From: Ferruginibacter sp.
Lineage (GTDB): Bacteria > Bacteroidota > Bacteroidia > Chitinophagales > Chitinophagaceae
Direction: 5' to 3'
Length of the DNA stretch: 64,000 bases
Assembly: GCA_028288705.1 (NCBI GenBank)
Contig: JAQBNH010000007.1
Location: 310,001 to 374,000, forward strand
The notes beneath the pieces are model-generated. The model had not been told where the DNA came from and did not search any database. It saw only the letters and a program-made list of their open reading frames with translations. The stretch's first letter is position 1; each line of letters opens with the position of its first letter. Shown in pieces: positions 59,032 through 64,000 of the stretch. The translations under genes were made by a program, and so were the position numbers.

Positions 59032-60219
59032 ATGACTATAGCTGTAATTATTACCTTATGTGTATTGATCCTAATCGCCTATTTGTTTGATGTAACGGCG
59101 GCATTTACGAAGATCCCTTCTGTTATATTACTACTTGCACTGGGTTGGCTGGTGAAGCAATTGTCTGTTTCGATGGAGATCGATATTCCCAATTTATCTG
59201 CCATACTACCGATCCTTGGTACGGTTGGGCTGATCCTCATTGTGCTCGAAGGTTCCCTCGAACTGGAACTGAATAAATCAAAGATCCCGCTTGTTAAAAA
59301 GTCTTTCCTCGTGGCTGTTATCCCGATGCTGGTGCTGGCTTTTTCTGCGGCAGCTATCATTAGCCTTTTGGCTGGCTACGATTATAAAACTGCCCTCACA
59401 AATGTTATTCCGCTCTGCGTGATCAGCAGTTCGATCGCGATCCCCAGCGCGAAGCGCTTCAGTTCTTATAACAAAGAATTTGTTACCTATGAAAGCAGCA
59501 TGTCGGATATCCTGGGCGTCATCTTTTTCAATTTTATCGGTCTTAATGCCAGTATCAACGCCGGTTCTTTTGGGATATTTTTTTTGCAGATCATAGTCAT
59601 TGTCATCGTTTCCTTTGTGGCTACAGCATTGCTGGCTTTGTTGCTTAGCCGGATCGAACACGACATAAAATTTGTGCCGATCATTCTACTGATTATCCTG
59701 ATCTATGAAGTGTCGAAGATTTTTCATTTGCCATCACTTGTTTTCATTTTAGTGTTTGGATTGTTCCTGGGCAATCTCGATGAGTTAAGACACGTGAAAT
59801 GGCTGAAAAGATTTAAGCCCAATGAACTCAATAAAGAAGCACACAAATTTCTGGGGTTTATTATGGAGATCACTTTTCTTATCCGGGCGTTATTTTTTCT
59901 CCTGTTCGGTTACCTGATCGATACCCAGGAATTATTAAATATAAACAGCCTCTCCTGGTCGGCTTGTATTACGGCGGGCATCTATCTTACACGAGCTGCA
60001 ATGCTAAAATTATCCCGGCTCCCGGTGCGCCCGCTCCTTTTCGTTGCTCCGCGCGGGCTCATCAACATCCTCCTGTTTCTCTCCATCCCGGTCGCTGCAG
60101 CTATGCCCGCATTGGATAAATCTGTAGTGATCCAGGTAATCATTCTTACATCGCTTGTAATGATGATCGGATCGATGCTGCCGGGGAAAGAAAAACCGGC
60201 AGCCTACGGTCAAAACTAA
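59032..60219 (+). CDS. Cation:proton antiporter (CPA family)
   Basis: The 395-residue membrane protein has about 11-12 helices. It carries the Na+/H+ exchanger pattern: PSVILLLALGWLVKQ near the start, EGSLELELN in the third helix, and VAPRGLINILLFLSIP near the C-terminus where NhaP-like proteins have their conserved arginine segment. It probably exchanges Na+ or K+ for H+ at the inner membrane; ion choice cannot be told. No C-terminal regulatory (TrkA) domain is present. It meets the M1 peptidase gene tail to tail with a 7-bp gap. Confidence 0.88.
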   Translation: MTIAVIITLCVLILIAYLFDVTAAFTKIPSVILLLALGWLVKQLSVSMEIDIPNLSAILPILGTVGLILIVLEGSLELELNKSKIPLVKKSFLVAVIPMLVLAFSAAAIISLLAGYDYKTALTNVIPLCVISSSIAIPSAKRFSSYNKEFVTYESSMSDILGVIFFNFIGLNASINAGSFGIFFLQIIVIVIVSFVATALLALLLSRIEHDIKFVPIILLIILIYEVSKIFHLPSLVFILVFGLFLGNLDELRHVKWLKRFKPNELNKEAHKFLGFIMEITFLIRALFFLLFGYLIDTQELLNINSLSWSACITAGIYLTRAAMLKLSRLPVRPLLFVAPRGLINILLFLSIPVAAAMPALDKSVVIQVIILTSLVMMIGSMLPGKEKPAAYGQN

Positions 60220-60226
60220 TTGCGGG

Positions 60227-62086
60227 TTATTTTACGATATAAATATTATCAGCCTTATTCGCATCCGGCACATAAGTACTGCCCAGGCTGATAGATTTTA
60301 TAGACTTAGCTGCATTGAATGTTACAACCAGCTTATCAGATTTTTCCCAAACAGCCATACTGCGGTGAATTTTCTCAACGCTGCCATCTGCGTAGGTAAT
60401 GCTGATATCAACCGGGACTGGCTTTGATCCTTTTGCCTCAATAAATAATTGTTTTTGTTTGCCGGTGCCAGACAGTTTTGTGATCGCGAGATCAGGAATA
60501 CCATTGTCGAAAAACCAACGTTTCCAGAACCAGTTTAAATTTTTACCGCTTCCTGCGTTCATGCTGTAAAAGAAATCATTAGGCAATGGGTGTTTGCTGT
60601 TCCAGTTACGGAAATAATTATGCAGCCCTTTATAAAACAGCTCATCACCCAGCATATCTTTTGCATATAAATAGCCAAGCGCAGGTTTTGGATAGTTATT
60701 GATAAAAGCTGTTGTTCCCGTGATCTGTGTGGTTAAGGTAACGATCGGCAGATCAACTTCTGTACCCGCCATTTTTTCGGTGGCAGACATACCATACTCA
60801 TCTACAATCGAGGAGTCGATCATGGGTGATATCAGCCATTCGCCAATTGTGGCCCAGCCTTCATCCATCCAGCCATATTTCGTTTCATTGATGCCCATGT
60901 AAAATGGAAACATCGTGTGGAAGATCTCATGATCTGTGAGCTCGATACTTTCTGCACGATCCTCCACAGGGTTATCATTCACCATCATCGGGTATTCCAT
61001 TTGGTCCAGCCCGTCAAATACGGTTTCATGACTATATGGATAAGGCCATTTCGGAAAGTTGAAACTCATCGCTCCCACCGTTTTACGGGCATCACTTAAT
61101 ACATGAAAGTAATCCCGGTGCACTTTATTGAAAACCGCGTCCACACGTGTTCTGCGCCCGGTTGCTTTATCAACAACGAGACTGCTTGATTGCCATAAAT
61201 AATGATCGCTGACCGCAATGGCAATGTCGGGAACGTTGGTAGCCTTAAATAGCCAGGACTTTTTGTTGTTCGTAGTAATATTTTTCGCGGCGATGTTATT
61301 GCTGTCGATCACATCCACAAATCCATCGTTTGTTTCTGCCTGCTGAAGTCGCTGAAGGATCGCGGGGTTAAAAACTTCACTGCTGTTTTTTAAATCGCCT
61401 GTTGCCCACACCGCATAATTGTCTGGCACTGAAACCGAAAATGTAAAATTGCAGAAATCGTTGTAAAACTCCTGGCTTCCCAAATACGGGTTGCGGTTCC
61501 AGCCTTCAGCATCATCGTATACGGCGATTCGCGGGAAAAAATAAGCGATAAAAAATGCACCTTCATCCACCTGGCCGGTGCGGATATGCGAACCTTTGTT
61601 GAGTGTATAAGAAAATTTAATATTGAATTTGATCGTTTGCTTTGGTGCCAGCGCCGGAATGCGCACATTCATATTAGTTGCATCAATCCGACGGGCTGAG
61701 GCCGGTTGCAAAGCATTGTTGACCTTCAGCTCTTCGATGATCAGTCCATCACCGGCGTCCGCATCGTCAATCTTCATCGCACGCGGAGAACCTTTTTTAT
61801 AGAGATTGGGATAAAGTTTGAACAGGATATCTTTTAATGTATCCGGGCTGCTATTTACATAGATGATTTCCTCTGAGCCGGAAAGCAATCTTGTTTGCGG
61901 ATCAAAGCTGATGTCAATGTGATAGTCGGCTGAATTTTGCCAGTAATTTTTCCCGGGCATGCCGTTAGTGCTTCGCGTTCCCTTATCATACGCTGCTTTC
62001 AGGTTGGCAGGCAATGGCAAAAGCGTTTGGGCAGATGCCAGCAAAAAGCAGCATGAGCCAATGATTGACGCAATGATATGTTTCAT
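60227..62086 (-). CDS. M1-family metallopeptidase
   Basis: The 619-residue protein has a signal peptide (cleaved near LASAQT), a beta-rich N-terminal domain (about 45-230) and the M1 catalytic domain with HEIFH (H386, E387, H390) and third zinc ligand E409 in WMDEGWA. The usual GAMEN exopeptidase motif appears as GLDQMEYPMM (DQMEY), so the substrate-binding glutamate is likely kept. It cleaves N-terminal residues in the periplasm or outside. Its stop nearly touches that of the antiporter gene. Confidence 0.93.
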   Translation of the reverse strand: MKHIIASIIGSCCFLLASAQTLLPLPANLKAAYDKGTRSTNGMPGKNYWQNSADYHIDISFDPQTRLLSGSEEIIYVNSSPDTLKDILFKLYPNLYKKGSPRAMKIDDADAGDGLIIEELKVNNALQPASARRIDATNMNVRIPALAPKQTIKFNIKFSYTLNKGSHIRTGQVDEGAFFIAYFFPRIAVYDDAEGWNRNPYLGSQEFYNDFCNFTFSVSVPDNYAVWATGDLKNSSEVFNPAILQRLQQAETNDGFVDVIDSNNIAAKNITTNNKKSWLFKATNVPDIAIAVSDHYLWQSSSLVVDKATGRRTRVDAVFNKVHRDYFHVLSDARKTVGAMSFNFPKWPYPYSHETVFDGLDQMEYPMMVNDNPVEDRAESIELTDHEIFHTMFPFYMGINETKYGWMDEGWATIGEWLISPMIDSSIVDEYGMSATEKMAGTEVDLPIVTLTTQITGTTAFINNYPKPALGYLYAKDMLGDELFYKGLHNYFRNWNSKHPLPNDFFYSMNAGSGKNLNWFWKRWFFDNGIPDLAITKLSGTGKQKQLFIEAKGSKPVPVDISITYADGSVEKIHRSMAVWEKSDKLVVTFNAAKSIKSISLGSTYVPDANKADNIYIVK

Positions 62087-62161
62087 GTAAATGTTTTTTC
62101 AGCAATAAGATCTGCAAACCTTCATCGGAATGGACGTTAATCATCCCCGCAACTTTACCAG

Positions 62162-62674
62162 TTAATTACTCTCCTTTTCTTCTTCCTCGCGGTTGAGGAT
62201 ATCCATTTTCATTTTGCAGCGGTCGATATCTTCCTGGTAAGTTTTTATTTTATCGTCATTCACGCAACAGAGAATGGCGAGTTCGTACTGCCGGATAGCA
62301 GCAGGAATATTCATCTGCAATTCCTGGCGGATCGCCTGTTTGCCGTAGATCCAGCTTTTTTCCAGCGTAACTACAGTCATGCATTTTTGCAGGTGGCGAT
62401 CGAGATCATCATAGCGTTCCAGATCAGTGAGAAACGTAGCATAATGAAAATACGGATGCGGATACAACGGATCGCTTTTGATCGCCGTCACGAAATGGTT
62501 TTCGGCCCGTTCGTAATCATCAAACTGCGTTTTAAACAACCAGCCCAGGGAATTATGCGCAGGTGCATGCCGCGGGTCTTCATACAAAATAGACTCACAT
62601 TTACGGAATGCATCTACATACATACTGTTCTTAATGTCTGCTTCCGATTCCAGGTATAGTTCGTCGATATTCAT
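62162..62674 (-). CDS. Tetratricopeptide-repeat protein
   Basis: The 170-residue protein is predicted to be all helical with two to three TPR units, for example ACESILYEDPRHAPAHNSLGWLFKTQFDDYERAENHFVTAIKSDPLYPHPYFHYATFL. No signal peptide is visible, so it acts in the cytoplasm, binding protein partners. It lies 25 bp after the deoxyhypusine-synthase-like gene in the same direction and may be cotranscribed. The partner is unknown. Confidence 0.82.
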   Translation of the reverse strand: MNIDELYLESEADIKNSMYVDAFRKCESILYEDPRHAPAHNSLGWLFKTQFDDYERAENHFVTAIKSDPLYPHPYFHYATFLTDLERYDDLDRHLQKCMTVVTLEKSWIYGKQAIRQELQMNIPAAIRQYELAILCCVNDDKIKTYQEDIDRCKMKMDILNREEEEKESN

Positions 62675-62699
62675 GTAAGCTTTTTAAAAGCATGATGCA

Positions 62700-63674
62700 T
62701 TACCAGCCCAGGATCCATGCGAAAATGAGCGGGCACACGATCGTCGCATCGCTTTCAACAATAAATTTGGGTGTACTGATATCCAGTTTGCCCCAGGTGA
62801 TTTTTTCATTCGGTACGGCGCCGCTGTAGGAGCCATACGAAGTTGTAGAATCCGACACCTGGCAGAAATAACTCCAGAACGGTACATCATGCCATTCCAG
62901 GTCCTGGTACATCATCGGCACCACGCATATCGGGAAATCTCCGGCGATACCACCACCAATCTGGAAAAAACCAACGCCTTTTCCGGAAGAATTATTCCTG
63001 TACCAGTCCGCCAGCCAAACCATATACTCTATTCCACTTTTCATCGTGGTGGCCTTCATTTCATTTTTTATAATATACGAAGCGAAAATATTTCCCATCG
63101 TGCTGTCTTCCCAGCCCGGTACTACGATCGGGATATTCTTCTTTGCTGCTGCGAGCATCCAGCTGTTCTTTGGATCGATCTCGTAGTATTGTTCGAGCAC
63201 ACCGCTTAACAACATTTTGTACATGTATTCGTGCGGAAAATAACGCTCGCCTTTATCATCGGCAACTTTCCATATTTTATGAATATGCTGCTGCAACCGG
63301 CGAAAAGCTTCTTCTTCCGGGATACAGGTATCTGTTACGCGGTTGTAATGATTTTCTAAAAGGTCCCATTCTTCCTGCGGACTAAGATCGCGGTAATTAG
63401 GAACGCGTTTGTAATGGCTATGCGCCACAAGGTTCATAATATCTTCTTCGAGGTTCGCTCCCGTGCAACTGATGATACTTACTTTATCCTGGCGGATCAT
63501 TTCCGCGAGGCTCAGGCCCAGCTCGGCCGTACTCATGGCTCCGGCAAGCGTGATCATCATCTTTCCACCTTCATCGAGGTGCGTCACGTATCCTTTTGCA
63601 GCATCCATCAAAGCAGCTGCATTAAAATGGCGATAGTGATGTTCTATAAAATTAGAAACGGGTCCCTGGCTCAT
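62700..63674 (-). CDS. Deoxyhypusine-synthase-like protein (bacterial DHS family)
   Basis: The 324-residue protein aligns by motif with deoxyhypusine synthase: FNAAALMDAAKGY, TLAGAMSTAELG, SCTGANLEED (NAD-binding region) and the late NEKITWGKL, where K296 matches the lysine that carries the aminobutyl group. Bacteria lack eIF5A, so a different job is expected. Bacterial homologues have been tied to polyamine synthesis, making homospermidine-type products from spermidine. Which reaction it does here is open. A TATTTTTG promoter box lies 21 nt upstream, and a TPR gene follows after 25 bp. Confidence 0.88.
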   Translation of the reverse strand: MSQGPVSNFIEHHYRHFNAAALMDAAKGYVTHLDEGGKMMITLAGAMSTAELGLSLAEMIRQDKVSIISCTGANLEEDIMNLVAHSHYKRVPNYRDLSPQEEWDLLENHYNRVTDTCIPEEEAFRRLQQHIHKIWKVADDKGERYFPHEYMYKMLLSGVLEQYYEIDPKNSWMLAAAKKNIPIVVPGWEDSTMGNIFASYIIKNEMKATTMKSGIEYMVWLADWYRNNSSGKGVGFFQIGGGIAGDFPICVVPMMYQDLEWHDVPFWSYFCQVSDSTTSYGSYSGAVPNEKITWGKLDISTPKFIVESDATIVCPLIFAWILGW

Positions 63675-63694
63675 GATTGTCGTGTTTAAGAGAA

Positions 63695-63702
63695 CAAAAA
63701 TA
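63695..63702 (-). promoter_or_regulatory. Bacteroidota-type -7 promoter box before the DHS-like gene
   Basis: The minus strand reads TATTTTTG, matching TAnnTTTG, 20 nt before the start codon. Confidence 0.45.
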
Positions 63703-63775
63703 TGGCTTTTCGCTTAAGCAGAACGTACGCTCCGCAAAGGCTGATTTTTAATGCTAACTTTATTAAAATCTTTGT

Positions 63776-64000
63776 ATGAAAAATTTAATGGTGTTGCTCG
63801 GTTTTCTATCTGCGGCAACATGCACGCGGGCTCAGCAATTAAACGGTACATGGGAAGGAAATATCAGTGTAAAAGAGCAGTTGATCCCGATCATCTTTCA
63901 TCTCAAAACGGACAGTAAAATTTACAAAGCAAGTTTTGATAGTCCTTCACAAAAAGCATTTAATATTCCATGCTCGGGAGTTGAAACAAGAAATGACAGC
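63776..64000 (+). CDS. Probable exported alpha/beta hydrolase, N-terminal end (partial)
   Basis: The frame opens at ATG 63776 and runs off the right edge after 75 codons. It has a signal peptide (KNLMVLLGFLSAATCTRAQ), then LNGTWEGNISVKEQLIPIIFHL and a SFDSPSQKAFNIPC segment. This N-terminal domain is found in Bacteroidota secreted alpha/beta hydrolases of the serine aminopeptidase kind. The catalytic part lies outside the window, so the call rests on the lead domain only. It is divergent from the DHS-like gene. Confidence 0.6.
   Translation, partial: MKNLMVLLGFLSAATCTRAQQLNGTWEGNISVKEQLIPIIFHLKTDSKIYKASFDSPSQKAFNIPCSGVETRNDS

Noticed and set aside
1-64000. tRNA, rRNA, tmRNA, insertion sequences, prophage, toxin-antitoxin or restriction genes
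   Set aside because: I looked for the usual signs on both strands (CCA-ended cloverleaf parts, transposase motifs, terminal repeats, integrase motifs) and found none that held up.

Overview
The window reads as chromosomal core sequence of a Bacteroidota bacterium, most likely family Chitinophagaceae. The support is a SusC/SusD outer-membrane pair, a subtilase with a C-terminal type IX secretion sorting domain, a short CarB without its allosteric domain, an ECF sigma/anti-sigma/beta-barrel cassette, several lipoproteins, and promoter-like TAnnTTTG boxes upstream of many genes. GC content is moderate and even, coding density is high, and no rRNA, tRNA, transposase, phage gene or CRISPR array was seen. 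The species cannot be named from the sequence alone.

Layout. 1-3836: the end of queA, an L,D-transpeptidase, a beta-barrel/anti-sigma/ECF-sigma operon and a small peptide gene. 3889-8186: kbl, an antisense TPP riboswitch with its terminator but no thiamine gene, lutB, and a deacetylase-like protein. 8164-16282 (minus strand): an EamA transporter, purH, comEC, a pseudouridine synthase and carB. 16459-22647: an M23 peptidase, bcp, a small HExxH protein, a secreted subtilase and an M57 lipoprotein protease. 22702-29930: birA, then rsfS-ftsH-lutC-GGCT-lpxH-propeller-mscS. 29931-32489 (minus): an envelope operon with a second M23 peptidase and a MerR regulator. 32684-39901: alaS, a GNAT enzyme, a double-PDZ protein, gatB and a TlpA-like lipoprotein.

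39967-47569 (minus): a SusC-SusD-lipoprotein nutrient-uptake operon and an RND/MMPL exporter. 47672-50710: recO, an amidohydrolase and prfA. 51019-55780: a lipoprotein, a 532-bp non-coding stretch with a sigma54-like promoter and terminator, and a 1154-residue GH18/CE4/GT2 fusion. 55823-64000: tatC, rpiB, an M28 peptidase, an antiporter, an M1 peptidase, a TPR protein, a deoxyhypusine-synthase-like enzyme and the start of a probable alpha/beta hydrolase.

Most genes are housekeeping (translation, nucleotide synthesis, envelope maintenance, proteolysis). The less ordinary points are the orphan TPP riboswitch antisense to the end of kbl, the three-domain polysaccharide protein with a possible sigma54-driven leader or small RNA upstream, a cluster of TTGTGGCAA-type repeats found again 15 kb away, a 12-nt motif shared by the ECF sigma gene and the neighbouring small gene, and the bacterial deoxyhypusine-synthase-like enzyme.
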